Source: Sphingobacteriia bacterium
GTDB taxonomy: Bacteria > Pseudomonadota > Alphaproteobacteria > Rickettsiales > 33-17
NCBI GenBank assembly: GCA_017304685.1
Contig: JAFKLR010000006.1
Coordinates: forward strand, 1-64,000
Direction: 5' to 3'
DNA length: 64,000 bases
How positions within the stretch are numbered: the stretch's first letter is position 1; the number at the start of each line of letters is the position of its first letter. Under the pieces are notes generated by a model. That model was given only the letters and a program-made list of their open reading frames with translations, searched no databases and was not told the DNA's origin. The position numbers and the translations under genes are program-made. Positions 1-9,168 of this stretch are shown one piece after another.

Positions 1-140
1 ATTGTCATTTTTTTTACAAACCAAAATATGTAACATATTTTAGGTATATATCAAAAAAAACATGAAGGAAACTGTAATATAGTAAAATGTTTACGAAAGG
101 ATTAATGGAGCGTTAATTAATTGTAAACCTAAAGTACAGA
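1..140. other. Intergenic, no gene seen
   Basis: AT-rich spacer with no open frame that looks coding and no recognisable RNA. It lies beyond the 3' end of the minus-strand ankyrin gene. Confidence 0.5.
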
Positions 141-177
141 AAAGATAGGTAATGCTAAATTAACACTACCTATCTTT
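141..177. terminator. Inverted repeat, probable terminator
   Basis: A perfect 11-bp inverted repeat (AAAGATAGGTA at 141-151 and its complement at 167-177) sits just past the stop codon of the minus-strand ankyrin gene. The run of T after the stem on the minus strand is short (about four), so termination strength is uncertain. Confidence 0.55.
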
Positions 178-185
178 ATATTTAA

Positions 186-2078
186 TTAATGACCGTGTTC
201 ATTTCCACCTTTTTTACCTAGCTCATTTGTCGATCTAAATGTCGGACATGGTTTAGGAGCTAAATTACCTAAGCTAGAAGTAGGTACTTCTTTATTTCGG
301 TGAGCTTCCATATGTGCAGGTTTTGGCGGTGTAGTGGAAGTACGAGCCTTAGCGGGAGGAGTAGGAGGTAAAGGCTTAGCTGTAGTTTGACCCATATTCT
401 GAGTAGCTTGTTTTATTGCATGCTCAGCTAAAACGTTTATGATTTCTTCATTATTAAGAGCACGAGCATAATTAGCAGGCTTAAGTCCTGTAGCATCCTC
501 CAGATCAATTCTGGCACCTTTATTAAGTAACTCTTTAACAGCATTAACATTTTGATTCATTACAGCGTAGAAAATAGGAGTTCTGTTTAAATGATCTCTT
601 ACATTTACCGCATCATTATTATTATTAGAAATGGTATTAATATTAATAGCTGGTGAATTCAAATGAGGAGCGTAAGCTGAAACCTGAGTTACAGGTTGGG
701 ATTGTGGTGCATAATGTTGTTGTACAGGTTGTTGAACAATCTGCTGTGGTTTACCTTTATTTATTTCCTCTTGAGGGGTGATTCCATTATTGTCTTTTAT
801 AGTTGGATCGCCACCATAATCAACGAATAATGATGCTATATCAGCATGTGGTCTGCTTTTATCAGTTCCAACTTTTTTACAGGCGAAATGAAGAGGTGTG
901 CGGCCGGTACTTTTCTGAGCATTAGGATTTGCGCCCTTATTAAGCATTGTTTTAATTAATTGTTCGTCAGGATTTTGAGCATTTACCGCAAAATGTAATG
1001 GGACTTGTTGATGCTCATCACGTGCGTTTACGTTAGCACCTTTATCAAGAAGGGAAATAATTTTACTCGAATTTTCTCTATCTTCAATCATAAAATGAAG
1101 TTTTGTGCCGAGTGAATTACTTACTTTTAAAACATCCTGAACCTTTGATTTAAGAGTTTTAATGTCCTTTTCTTTTAAACCATTTTGCTTAGCATAAGTT
1201 TGAATGTGGTAATCTATATTTTTTGCAAAATCATCATTAGCAACAGCTAAGCTAAAAAATCTTGGGGTTGATGCGGGAGCAGTATATTTAAAGCCGATAG
1301 TATCATCTGCTTTTTTATTCTTTTGAATATTTATATTATCTTTTGCTATTCCATCGATAGCAGCTTGTATTACAAGATTAGGTTTTTGAGAGTAATATCT
1401 TGCAAATGTTTTTTCTTCTGTTTCTGAGAATTTTTTTTTATCAATATCAAAATTTATATATAACCCATGAATTTTATTAGGTTCATTTGTTATTTCTAAT
1501 TTTGTAAAATAATCGTTAATCCAGTGAGGCAGAATAGGGGTAATATCCTTATTAATAAAGGTGTCACTCATAAAAGGAGTCGATCCTTGATAGAAAAATA
1601 TTACACTACTTCTTTTCTCACTTTCTGTAGCACTTACTGCAACATCATTTTTAACCTCAACGAATCCAGTAAAATCTTTATCTTTATTATTACCACTAAA
1701 AAATATCCCTAATCCTTCATCAGTGCCTTGAGTTATACTACCATATATACCTTTGTATTCTCTTTTGACTCGATTTGTATAATGATCTTCTATTTTAATT
1801 TTTTCAGCAGTTGTACTTAAACTCGGTTTTACATCTGATTCTTTGAGTTTATTAAAATAACCATTATCAAGAGCATATTGTAATTCTGGTCCATATATAT
1901 AAAATGCTTTTTTAAAGGTTTTTAAATCTTGAGAAAAATTATTTAATTGGTTTGCATAGTTGTTATTTAAAAATTTTTGTAATTCTGTATATGTACTATG
2001 CCTAAATTCAGTAACACTAATTTCAGCGTTTTTATAAAGATGTTCAAAATTCGAAGGATTGTTTTGACTTTTTGACAT
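186..2078 (-). CDS. Ankyrin-repeat protein with proline-rich C-terminus
   Basis: The N-terminal 320 residues match no family I recognise. Ankyrin repeats follow in two blocks, about residues 330-430 (with the typical TPLHFA signature) and 490-565 (TPIFYAV, VKELLNKGA). A Q/P-rich linker separates them and the tail after about 570 is rich in Pro, Thr and Lys. Ankyrin proteins of intracellular Rickettsiales are often secreted effectors that bind host proteins; that role is inferred here, not shown. No signal peptide is evident, which would fit type I or IV secretion. The start ATG lacks a strong ribosome-binding site. The gene is followed by an inverted-repeat terminator and preceded by its own AT-rich promoter region. 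Confidence 0.85.
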   Translation of the reverse strand: MSKSQNNPSNFEHLYKNAEISVTEFRHSTYTELQKFLNNNYANQLNNFSQDLKTFKKAFYIYGPELQYALDNGYFNKLKESDVKPSLSTTAEKIKIEDHYTNRVKREYKGIYGSITQGTDEGLGIFFSGNNKDKDFTGFVEVKNDVAVSATESEKRSSVIFFYQGSTPFMSDTFINKDITPILPHWINDYFTKLEITNEPNKIHGLYINFDIDKKKFSETEEKTFARYYSQKPNLVIQAAIDGIAKDNINIQKNKKADDTIGFKYTAPASTPRFFSLAVANDDFAKNIDYHIQTYAKQNGLKEKDIKTLKSKVQDVLKVSNSLGTKLHFMIEDRENSSKIISLLDKGANVNARDEHQQVPLHFAVNAQNPDEQLIKTMLNKGANPNAQKSTGRTPLHFACKKVGTDKSRPHADIASLFVDYGGDPTIKDNNGITPQEEINKGKPQQIVQQPVQQHYAPQSQPVTQVSAYAPHLNSPAININTISNNNNDAVNVRDHLNRTPIFYAVMNQNVNAVKELLNKGARIDLEDATGLKPANYARALNNEEIINVLAEHAIKQATQNMGQTTAKPLPPTPPAKARTSTTPPKPAHMEAHRNKEVPTSSLGNLAPKPCPTFRSTNELGKKGGNEHGH

Positions 2079-2215
2079 GGTGTGAACCTATTTAAAATTA
2101 ATAAGGAACGTTAACAATTGGTTAAATCATAATATTTTTTTTATAATTTTTTGTCAACCATAGGTAGTAAAATTAAAAAGATTATGTAATTTTTCTTTTA
2201 ATTTAAAATTATTAT

Positions 2216-3310
2216 CTACCGTTTTTGGCCAGAAGGATCATGCCTGGTAGTAGGAGTAGGGGGAGGAGAAGGATCCTTTCCGTCATCACCTTTTCCTTTA
2301 ACCGGAGTAACTTTACCTTGTAACCCTTTACCAACTTCTTGAGCTTCACCCTTAACCTTATCAGGAATTTTATTGGAGTTATTAGTTTGATTCTTACTTT
2401 CTTGTTCCCCAGTCTTTGTAGCCTCATTAAATTTTTGAGCATTTGTAGGTAATTTGGAGTCTTCTATTGCGCGATCTTTATCCTCTTTAATATCTCTTTT
2501 AAAATCATTATCAAACTCAGCTTTCTTCTGAAGCTGTTTTTGATCTTTATCTTTACTATTATCTTGTTTATTATCCTTTAGCTTCTCTTGATTTAAAGGA
2601 GTTTTTTCTTCTTTAACATTATTTTCAACATTATTTTTACTAACACCCTCAATCTTTTCTTTAAGGTTAGGATCTTTCTCAAGTTTATCTACTGCTTTTG
2701 GGAAGTCAGCTTTAACTTTAGTAGCGCTTTCGTCAAAAGGTATTTTTGTTTCCTTATCCTTTTTATCAACTTTTTCTTCATTAGCTCCAAGTTTTGGTAA
2801 TGAATCATTTCCTTTTTCTTTAGATTGTTGTTGATCTTTTTCCTTTTCATTGCTTGCAGCTTTAGAAGCTTCAGCTTTACCCTCAAAATCTTTAATTAAA
2901 TCTTCACGATTCAATTCACCTTTACTTACCTTAGGATTTAAGCCAAAAAACGTTTTAACACTATCTAAAATAAAATTAGCCAGTAATTTTGGAGTAAGAA
3001 ACTCTAAGGCTTTTTTCATCCAACTCTTTTTAACCCCTAATTTTTCAAGTAAATCAAGTTCTTCTGGTGTTAATTCAATATTGCCTTCAGATTTAAGCTT
3101 TTCTATTACTGCTTCTAATTTTTCTAATGTTTCAGGAGTAACTAACTCATCTTTGTCGCCTTCTCTATCCTTTAAGCCTTTTTCCTTCTGATCTTTAATG
3201 AATTCGTCAATATAACCCGCTATTTCCTCTTTCTGTTTTTTACTTAAAGAGTTGATTTTCTCATTCTTTTCTTCTAATTGTTTATCTTTTTCGCTGTCGT
3301 CATTAGCCAT
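2216..3310 (-). CDS. Highly charged Lys/Glu-rich hypothetical protein
   Basis: A 364-residue protein dominated by Lys, Glu, Asp, Asn and Gln. The N-terminal 40 residues are helical and charged. Around residues 95-130 is the only region with a globular, hydrophobic look (LLEKLGVKKSWMKKALEF). The rest is low complexity, ending in a Gly/Pro-rich tail (PSPPPTPTTRHDPSG). I recognise no domain. It is probably intrinsically disordered. Its position between an ankyrin protein and a protease-ankyrin protein on the same strand, and its Pro-rich tail like that of the upstream neighbour, suggest a surface or secreted role, but nothing in the sequence proves this. Confidence 0.7.
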   Translation of the reverse strand: MANDDSEKDKQLEEKNEKINSLSKKQKEEIAGYIDEFIKDQKEKGLKDREGDKDELVTPETLEKLEAVIEKLKSEGNIELTPEELDLLEKLGVKKSWMKKALEFLTPKLLANFILDSVKTFFGLNPKVSKGELNREDLIKDFEGKAEASKAASNEKEKDQQQSKEKGNDSLPKLGANEEKVDKKDKETKIPFDESATKVKADFPKAVDKLEKDPNLKEKIEGVSKNNVENNVKEEKTPLNQEKLKDNKQDNSKDKDQKQLQKKAEFDNDFKRDIKEDKDRAIEDSKLPTNAQKFNEATKTGEQESKNQTNNSNKIPDKVKGEAQEVGKGLQGKVTPVKGKGDDGKDPSPPPTPTTRHDPSGQKR

Positions 3311-3401
3311 ATCAAGCCTATGAATTCAATACATTAACAATATATTAATTATTTAACAAATAACGGTTTTTGTCAAGTTTTCTAAACTTTTGTAATTTAG
3401 G

Positions 3402-6389
3402 TTAATCTAGATAATCAGCAGGTATCTTGCCTGTTCTATTTTTCAAATATGGATCTGCACCTATTTCTAATAAATATTCATATATTTCAATACATTTTAA
3501 TTTAGCAGCATAATGTAAAGGTGTGTCATCCCAATAATTTCCTATATTTAAATTTAGGCTAACATTATTATCTTTACTATATTTGTATAGGATTTTAACA
3601 GCCTCTAAATTATTAGCGCTACTTGTATAATGTAGAGCAGTAGAACCTCTTAAATCTCTTACATTAAGATCTGGGTCATATTTTAAAAGAGAAATGAGGA
3701 AGTCATTAAGGTCAGACATTATTACGTAATGAAGAGGGTATAATAAAAATTTATCACCTATCTCTGTTTTAGCATTATATTCAAGTAAGAGATTAAAAAT
3801 ATCTAATTTTTTATGTACAATAGCATATAAAAGAGGAGAGACACCATCTGTACGACTTAAATTAACATCCGCACCATTCTCCAATAACCATTTAACGTTG
3901 GCATAATTTTCATTTTGTATGGCATAATTTAGAGGTGTTTCACCAAATTTATCAGCAGCATTAACATCTGCACCTCTGCTAACAAGAAACTTTATTTTTT
4001 CTAAGGAATTACCGCTTTTGCTTAAAAGCTCATCGTTAAGGGAACTAACTAAATTTATAATTTTTAGTTCATTACTATCTTTTTTATAATTTAATAATGA
4101 TTTCTTTTCAATTTGACAAAAATTATATATTAGATGAATAAATCTCATAAGTGATGGCTCTGAAACTTTTATAAAATCTCCAAAAGAATCTGTTTCAATT
4201 TTGATAAAATCAGCTTTTAGAAAAAGAGTTAAATAACTAAAATAATCGAAAAAGTCATCATTATTATCCGAACTTACTTGCGTGATAATTCTAATGTGAT
4301 CAGATAGTAAATTAATAGCTTCTAAATTCTCATATTCTTTAGCATAATCGAGAGCATTTTTGTTGTCATTATCAATTAAATTAAGATCGGCACCATTTTC
4401 AAGTAATAGTTTGATTATAACATTAGAACCTTTACTAGCTGCAATATGTAAAGGTGTTTTACCTTTTTTATTTTTAGAAATTACAAGATTACATTTGTTT
4501 AATAATAATTTAGATATATCGAGATAATTTTTCATTACTGATATATGAAGAGGGGTATCGTTATCTATATCTAAAACGTCTAATTTAGCATTATATTTAA
4601 TAAGAATTTCTATAGTTTCAATATAACCTTTACATACTGCAATATGCAAAGGTGTCATTTTATTATTATCTGTGGCTTCAATATTTGCACCAGCTTCTAA
4701 TAAAATCTCTATGGTATAAGCAGCATTAAATTGATTAGCAGCTTGTAATAATGGTGTTAATCCTTCTTCATTTACCTTTTCAATATTAGCATTAAAAGAA
4801 ATTAACAGTTTAATAAGATCATCATAACCCCTCTGAATAGCAATACTTAAAGCTGTACACCCTTCGTGTGTTCTGCTTTCGGTATCAGCGCCCGCTTCTA
4901 AAAGTAATTTAGCAATATTATACTGATTTTTTTTAATTGCGCATAAAAGGATAGGTGTTTGATCATATTCACTTATAATGTTTACATCAATGAATTCGTG
5001 TTTTAATAAAAATTTAACTATCTCTTCTGAGCCATTTTGAACAGCTTTATGCAAAATTGTTAAGTCATTATAATCCGCACCATTGATATATGCGCCTTTC
5101 TGGAGTAAAAACTCTACTTTAGAGAAGATGTTTTTTTCTTGAAAAGAATCTCCTAAGTAAGCATCTAAAGCGTATAAAAACTTCTTTTGATGCTCGTTAA
5201 ATACTTTATCTTCAATTAAAGATGTTAATTTAGAATTCAAATTATATATAGTTTCTAAAACTTTTTTGATCTTTTCATTATATTTGGCAATTTCTTTAAA
5301 TTTCTTGGTTTTATAAACTAGATGAAGTGAATGAATAAGTGAAGTAGGATAAGCTTTAATAAAACTATAAAATCCAACTTCTTCTTCATTATAAATTGTA
5401 ATATAATCATTAATAATAGCCTCACAAACTAATCTGATTAGAGCTAATTCTTTAGTTTTATTATCAATAGTTAGATCAATAAATTCTTTTATATAGGGAT
5501 ATACATTCTTATTTTGATTTGCATAATCGAAAGGTGACTTACCATATTTATCTTGTATGTTTAATTTGGCATTTTCATTAATTAATTGTCTTACTGCATT
5601 ATAATTGCCTGATATCACTGCAACATGTAAAGGAGTCTGTCCTTTTTCATTTAATGAATAAATATCATTTTCTTTTAAGAAGGAATTTTCATAATTTAGA
5701 ATATTCCCATGTAAAAGTCTAATCGAATAGATATTATGTACACATTTTTCGAGGGTTGATGGATTATCAAGGTTGTTTTCATCAGCTAAGCAATATGGGA
5801 TATTTAAATTATTTAGAAAATTAAAAATATGATGATTTCCTATAGCCAAACCATTTGAATCAGTACCTCCCCAGTGGATACCAATACAATTTCCATGAAC
5901 GTTAAATATAGCACTACCAGAGCTACCTTGTTGGGTATCTTTTTTATCGTAAACAAGATTATTTTTAGAATTATCATTATCTATATTAGTGATAATAGTA
6001 TTAGTAATATGACAAGTATTGTTGTCACCTCTTGTTCCTGGATATCCAATAATGGTTATACTATCACCTATTTTAAAATCTTCTCTATTATTACAGTTAT
6101 AATCAAATTTAACGACATTCTCAGAAGCAATTGGAGAATATAATAAAGCTAAATCATGTTCTTCATCAAAAGCGATTAATTGTAAGGGTAGAGGTGTAAT
6201 ATAATTTCTGGCAGTATAGTTAAATCCATTTTGAATTACATGATAATTGGTAAGAACATAATGAGGATGTATAAAAACTCCTGTACCTCTAAATTTTTCA
6301 TACAAATGTTTATTAGTAAGTTCACGAAATAATATCTCTTCCCATTCGGAGGCTTCTTGTTCATTTTGATCTTTAGATAATTCTGACAT
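3402..6389 (-). CDS. Trypsin-like serine protease fused to ankyrin repeats
   Basis: The ATG at 6389 is preferred to a TTG five codons upstream. Residues 30-190 form a chymotrypsin-fold protease of the trypsin_2 type: His in TNYHV (about residue 50), Asp in EHDLALL (about 79) and Ser in QQGSSGSAIF (about 157), so the catalytic triad looks intact. About 800 residues of ankyrin repeats follow, near 230-290, 430-700 and 795-990, separated by two non-ankyrin helical inserts. There is no signal peptide, unlike DegP-type periplasmic proteases, so an exported or translocated enzyme whose ankyrin array selects substrates is plausible. That is inference. A head-to-tail fusion of this kind is unusual for bacteria. 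Confidence 0.85.
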   Translation of the reverse strand: MSELSKDQNEQEASEWEEILFRELTNKHLYEKFRGTGVFIHPHYVLTNYHVIQNGFNYTARNYITPLPLQLIAFDEEHDLALLYSPIASENVVKFDYNCNNREDFKIGDSITIIGYPGTRGDNNTCHITNTIITNIDNDNSKNNLVYDKKDTQQGSSGSAIFNVHGNCIGIHWGGTDSNGLAIGNHHIFNFLNNLNIPYCLADENNLDNPSTLEKCVHNIYSIRLLHGNILNYENSFLKENDIYSLNEKGQTPLHVAVISGNYNAVRQLINENAKLNIQDKYGKSPFDYANQNKNVYPYIKEFIDLTIDNKTKELALIRLVCEAIINDYITIYNEEEVGFYSFIKAYPTSLIHSLHLVYKTKKFKEIAKYNEKIKKVLETIYNLNSKLTSLIEDKVFNEHQKKFLYALDAYLGDSFQEKNIFSKVEFLLQKGAYINGADYNDLTILHKAVQNGSEEIVKFLLKHEFIDVNIISEYDQTPILLCAIKKNQYNIAKLLLEAGADTESRTHEGCTALSIAIQRGYDDLIKLLISFNANIEKVNEEGLTPLLQAANQFNAAYTIEILLEAGANIEATDNNKMTPLHIAVCKGYIETIEILIKYNAKLDVLDIDNDTPLHISVMKNYLDISKLLLNKCNLVISKNKKGKTPLHIAASKGSNVIIKLLLENGADLNLIDNDNKNALDYAKEYENLEAINLLSDHIRIITQVSSDNNDDFFDYFSYLTLFLKADFIKIETDSFGDFIKVSEPSLMRFIHLIYNFCQIEKKSLLNYKKDSNELKIINLVSSLNDELLSKSGNSLEKIKFLVSRGADVNAADKFGETPLNYAIQNENYANVKWLLENGADVNLSRTDGVSPLLYAIVHKKLDIFNLLLEYNAKTEIGDKFLLYPLHYVIMSDLNDFLISLLKYDPDLNVRDLRGSTALHYTSSANNLEAVKILYKYSKDNNVSLNLNIGNYWDDTPLHYAAKLKCIEIYEYLLEIGADPYLKNRTGKIPADYLD

Positions 6390-6526
6390 TGAGACAATAA
6401 TCAATAGTTAATATATTAATAATTATGAAATATATTAACTATAATGTCAAAACTAATATAATTTGACAGAGGGTAATTCTCTTAATAAATTATTAATTAA
6501 ACTGTTTTTTATTAAGGTAATCATTG
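6390..6526. promoter_or_regulatory. Divergent intergenic promoter region
   Basis: Short AT-rich region between the divergently transcribed protease-ankyrin gene and the small exported protein. It must carry promoters in both directions, but I cannot identify convincing -35 and -10 boxes by eye. Confidence 0.35.
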
Positions 6527-7105
6527 ATGTTTAAATATTTATTTTTATTCAGTTTACTTATTACAAATTCCCCTGCGTATAGTGAAGATATTTCTCAACC
6601 ATTTGATTTTGAGATTTGTAAATATCCAAAAGGTAGTTTTTACAAAGAATGTAAAGACTGGGAAATGGAAAAAGGGATCGGAAAATACTGGAAAGAGATG
6701 AAAGAATTCTGGTTTAAGTTTCAAGATGCAGTAAAAAATGACCAAAAGGAAATATTAGCTGACATGATGAATTATCCATTAAGCGTGTTTTATCTATTAA
6801 AGCCTGTATCAATAGATGAACCGAATAGGGAAATGCTATTAAAGGAAAAGGTTATAAACGATAAAGAGGAATTTATAGCTAATTATGATTTTATATTTAA
6901 TCCTAAATTTAAAAAACAAATTATAGAAGAAAAATATACCGATTTATTGGTTTTTAAAAATGTGCTGATGTTTCATAGCACCTATAGTACTGTTTCAATA
7001 AGAAAGCATTGCGATTTCACAAAAATAAAAAGAGAAGATTGCCCATATATGAAAGTTTACTACCTTACTAACGATGCAGTATTAGACGAGGAGTTTGGTA
7101 AATAA
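6527..7105 (+). CDS. Small exported hypothetical protein
   Basis: The ATG at 6527 has an AAGG-type ribosome-binding site and is preferred over the TTG just before it. The first 20 residues form a clear signal peptide (FKYLFLFSLLITNSPAYS, cleavage expected before EDIS). The mature part of about 170 residues has four Cys, at ICKYP, ECKDW, HCDFT and DCPYM, which could form two disulfides in the periplasm. Its size and spacing of hydrophobic segments are those of a small soluble protein. I do not recognise the family. It lies 23 bases before the lysozyme gene and is probably co-transcribed with it. Confidence 0.75.
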   Translation: MFKYLFLFSLLITNSPAYSEDISQPFDFEICKYPKGSFYKECKDWEMEKGIGKYWKEMKEFWFKFQDAVKNDQKEILADMMNYPLSVFYLLKPVSIDEPNREMLLKEKVINDKEEFIANYDFIFNPKFKKQIIEEKYTDLLVFKNVLMFHSTYSTVSIRKHCDFTKIKREDCPYMKVYYLTNDAVLDEEFGK

Positions 7106-7128
7106 TAATTGATAACAAGGGTAATTAA

Positions 7129-8004
7129 ATGGCCGATCAAAATAAATTACAGTTAACTAGGGAAATTAGAAACAAACTTGCAGCTAATAATCTATCTGAT
7201 GAGGAATATAAAAAGCTTCAATATGAATTCATTAAAGCTAATGAAGGAGCAAAATGTAAAGTTTATTTAGACTCACAAGGAATAAAAACTGTAGGTATAG
7301 GCTTTAACCTGGAAAACCCTAATGCTAAACAAGAATTAATAAATGCGTTTGCAGAACATAATATAAATGTCTCTTTCGAAGATGTGTTTAATGGCAAAAG
7401 AGTACTTAATGACAAGGAAATAAAAGTCTTATTTGATTACTCTACAAGAGTACGGGAAAACGAATTACGAAGAACCTTTGGTGAGGAAATTTGGAAAGGT
7501 AAACTAACACCAAACGAGCGATTAGCTATTGAAGATTTATATTATACAGGTGGTAATTCATTAGTTGGGAAGCAAACTTCTTTTTTTAAAAATATTAAGG
7601 AATATGCCTCTACTCATGACCAAAAATATTTAGATGCAGCAATTCATGAAGTTACTGAACGTTCTAATCCGAAGATTAATCCTAAAACTGGAAAGATATA
7701 TGAGGATTGGGAAGGGAAACAAAACCGTCGTGAAGTGCAAGGGGAAATGCTTAAGACCTATGAAACGCCTGCATATAAGGATTATATAAAAGAACAAGGG
7801 TTTTCAAAGGATCTAGAAGAAGCAAATAAAAAGGTAAGTAAGTTTTTAGAAGAAGCAGAGAAACTAGCGGTAATACATGAAGAATACATTAAAAGCCCAA
7901 CGCAAGATAATTACAATAAATACATAGATATATTAAAGCACGCTGAAGTAGATGGCTTGATGGCAGTTCATAAAGTAGAGTCAATATTGGAGTATTATAG
8001 TTAA
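7129..8004 (+). CDS. T4-type lysozyme (GH24-like) domain protein
   Basis: Residues 35-190 carry a phage T4 lysozyme-like fold: the catalytic Glu in KANEGAKCKVYLD, the Asp in YLDSQG and the Thr in KTVGIGFNL follow the E-D-T triad pattern of the family, and a helix with NERLAIEDLYYTGG corresponds to the second half of the domain. The C-terminal 90 residues are helical and unassigned. The enzyme should cleave the glycan of peptidoglycan. There is no signal peptide, as for phage endolysins that rely on a holin; no holin is seen nearby. It may be a phage relic, an antibacterial effector, or help a transfer apparatus cross the wall. The ribosome-binding site is AAGGG, 7 bases from ATG. Confidence 0.8.
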   Translation: MADQNKLQLTREIRNKLAANNLSDEEYKKLQYEFIKANEGAKCKVYLDSQGIKTVGIGFNLENPNAKQELINAFAEHNINVSFEDVFNGKRVLNDKEIKVLFDYSTRVRENELRRTFGEEIWKGKLTPNERLAIEDLYYTGGNSLVGKQTSFFKNIKEYASTHDQKYLDAAIHEVTERSNPKINPKTGKIYEDWEGKQNRREVQGEMLKTYETPAYKDYIKEQGFSKDLEEANKKVSKFLEEAEKLAVIHEEYIKSPTQDNYNKYIDILKHAEVDGLMAVHKVESILEYYS

Positions 8005-8095
8005 GGCTATTTTATTATTTTGACCGTTAAAGGGGAATAATTATGTCTAAAAGAAAAAATAACTGAATTTTCCTCTAATTTTTTTAAGCTTTAAT

Positions 8096-8233
8096 TTAAA
8101 TATTTTTGTTGTAAAAGGTTTCAAGTTTTTGCCTCCATATGTTTATCATTTTATCAATAATAGATGTAAAAGAGATTTTACCATATTCTTTAGTATTAAT
8201 AATGACTTGAGGAGAAAATTTTTGTGGAAATCC
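8096..8233 (-). pseudogene. In-frame continuation after a stop codon
   Basis: Directly after the TAA (8234-8236) that ends the minus-strand gene at 8234-8686, the same frame stays open for 45 more codons to a TAA at 8096-8098. The translated segment (GFPQKFSPQVIINTKEYG and onward to ETFYNKNI) has balanced, protein-like composition. The simplest reading is that the ancestral protein was about 195 residues and a nonsense change truncated it. Readthrough or a sequencing error are alternatives. Confidence 0.5.
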
Positions 8234-8686
8234 TTAGCCAAAAACTGTAACTTCTTCGACACTTAGGTCTTCTATACAATCTAAACATCTAGTGGTTTTA
8301 TTTTGAGTTAAATCTTTATGCTTTACGGCATCCGCACAGTTTTTTAAAATATTATGGAAAGAAAAATTAGGCTGAAATTTAGTTACTTCATTTATAATAT
8401 CATAATAGTTAATATTATTTAAAGAACCAAAATCATCTAATTCAGTATCATTTAAAATTATTTTGTCACTTTTAGCATAATCGATTAAGTGATGTAATGA
8501 AACAGCAAGGTCATAAGCAAGTCCTAATAACTTAGCTTTTTCTGTTGTAGAAATAAAATTATTATGGTTAATATATGAATTCATTTCTTTATAATTATTA
8601 TAGTTCCTTTCTACACGATATGAAAACATCTCTCTTGTCGTACTAATAGTTATAACTTCATATTTCTTTTCTTTTATATTTTCCAT
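8234..8686 (-). CDS. Hypothetical protein, probably truncated by a nonsense codon
   Basis: A 150-residue, mostly helical protein. The centre reads EKAKLLGLAYDLAVSLHHLIDYAKSD, and near the C-terminus is NCADAVKHKDL followed by CLDC. The N-x5-H arrangement near the end resembles the final helix of HEPN-type domains but lacks the usual Arg, so no family is assigned. The reading frame continues for 45 codons beyond the stop, so the gene is probably a truncated form. It stands alone, divergent from the HigBA-type module, with a CTTATT-rich leader and an AAGGAAGCTT ribosome-binding region before its ATG. Confidence 0.6.
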   Translation of the reverse strand: MENIKEKKYEVITISTTREMFSYRVERNYNNYKEMNSYINHNNFISTTEKAKLLGLAYDLAVSLHHLIDYAKSDKIILNDTELDDFGSLNNINYYDIINEVTKFQPNFSFHNILKNCADAVKHKDLTQNKTTRCLDCIEDLSVEEVTVFG

Positions 8687-8779
8687 AAGCTTCCTTATTA
8701 AAAATTAAATATAAGTTAAACGCCAATGCTAATTAAATATTTGTACTTTGTATACTCTTACTGGAAATTAAAAATATTA

Positions 8780-8812
8780 TTGACAAATAGTAGCTTTCAG
8801 ACTACTCTCAAG
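8780..8812 (+). promoter_or_regulatory. Promoter and operator candidate of the HigBA-type module
   Basis: TTGACA at 8780-8785 is a consensus -35 box, and a weak TACTCT lies about 16 bases downstream. An imperfect dyad AGTAG/CTACT overlaps the spacer, as expected for an autoregulated toxin-antitoxin operator. The start of the first gene is 24 bases after the dyad. Confidence 0.45.
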
Positions 8813-8835
8813 TGTAATGATAAAATAATGTAAAG

Positions 8836-9168
8836 ATGAAAAAAGATAAAGAATTATTATATTATATTACTGAAAAAGGCAATTCTCCCTTTATAGAATG
8901 GCTTGAAAGTTTGGATAATGTAACTCAAGCAAGAATTGATAGTAGAATTCATAGGCTTAAGTTAGGTAACTATGGAGAGTTTAAAAGGCTTCAAAAGTCT
9001 ATTTTAGAGTTAAAATTAGATTTTGGGCCAGGATATAGAGTTTATTTCGCAGAAATTACTAAGAATGTTTTACTATTACTTGGTGGGGATAAAAGCACGC
9101 AAAATAAAGATATAAAAAAAGCAGAAAAATATTATAAAGATTTTATGGAGCGACAAAATGGTAAATAA
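8836..9168 (+). CDS. HigB/RelE-superfamily toxin (Gp49-like)
   Basis: A 110-residue protein of the phage-derived Gp49-like killer family: it starts with a short strand, then NSPFIEWLESLDNVTQARIDSRI and the family core GYRVYFAEITKNVLLLLGGDKSTQNKDIKKA. Members cleave mRNA on the ribosome or otherwise block translation, and are neutralised by a downstream HTH antitoxin. The toxin gene comes first and overlaps the next gene by 11 bases, which is the usual order for HigBA-type modules. Size is typical for the family and the conserved basic and tyrosine residues (RVYF, DKSTQ) are present, so it is probably functional. Confidence 0.9.
   Translation: MKKDKELLYYITEKGNSPFIEWLESLDNVTQARIDSRIHRLKLGNYGEFKRLQKSILELKLDFGPGYRVYFAEITKNVLLLLGGDKSTQNKDIKKAEKYYKDFMERQNGK

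Noticed and set aside
1524..1712. Plus-strand frames within the ankyrin, protease and tra genes (for example 1524-1712, 2850-3191, 5874-6143, 39894-40199)
   Set aside because: They lie entirely inside well-supported genes on the other strand and have low-complexity, unnatural residue composition.
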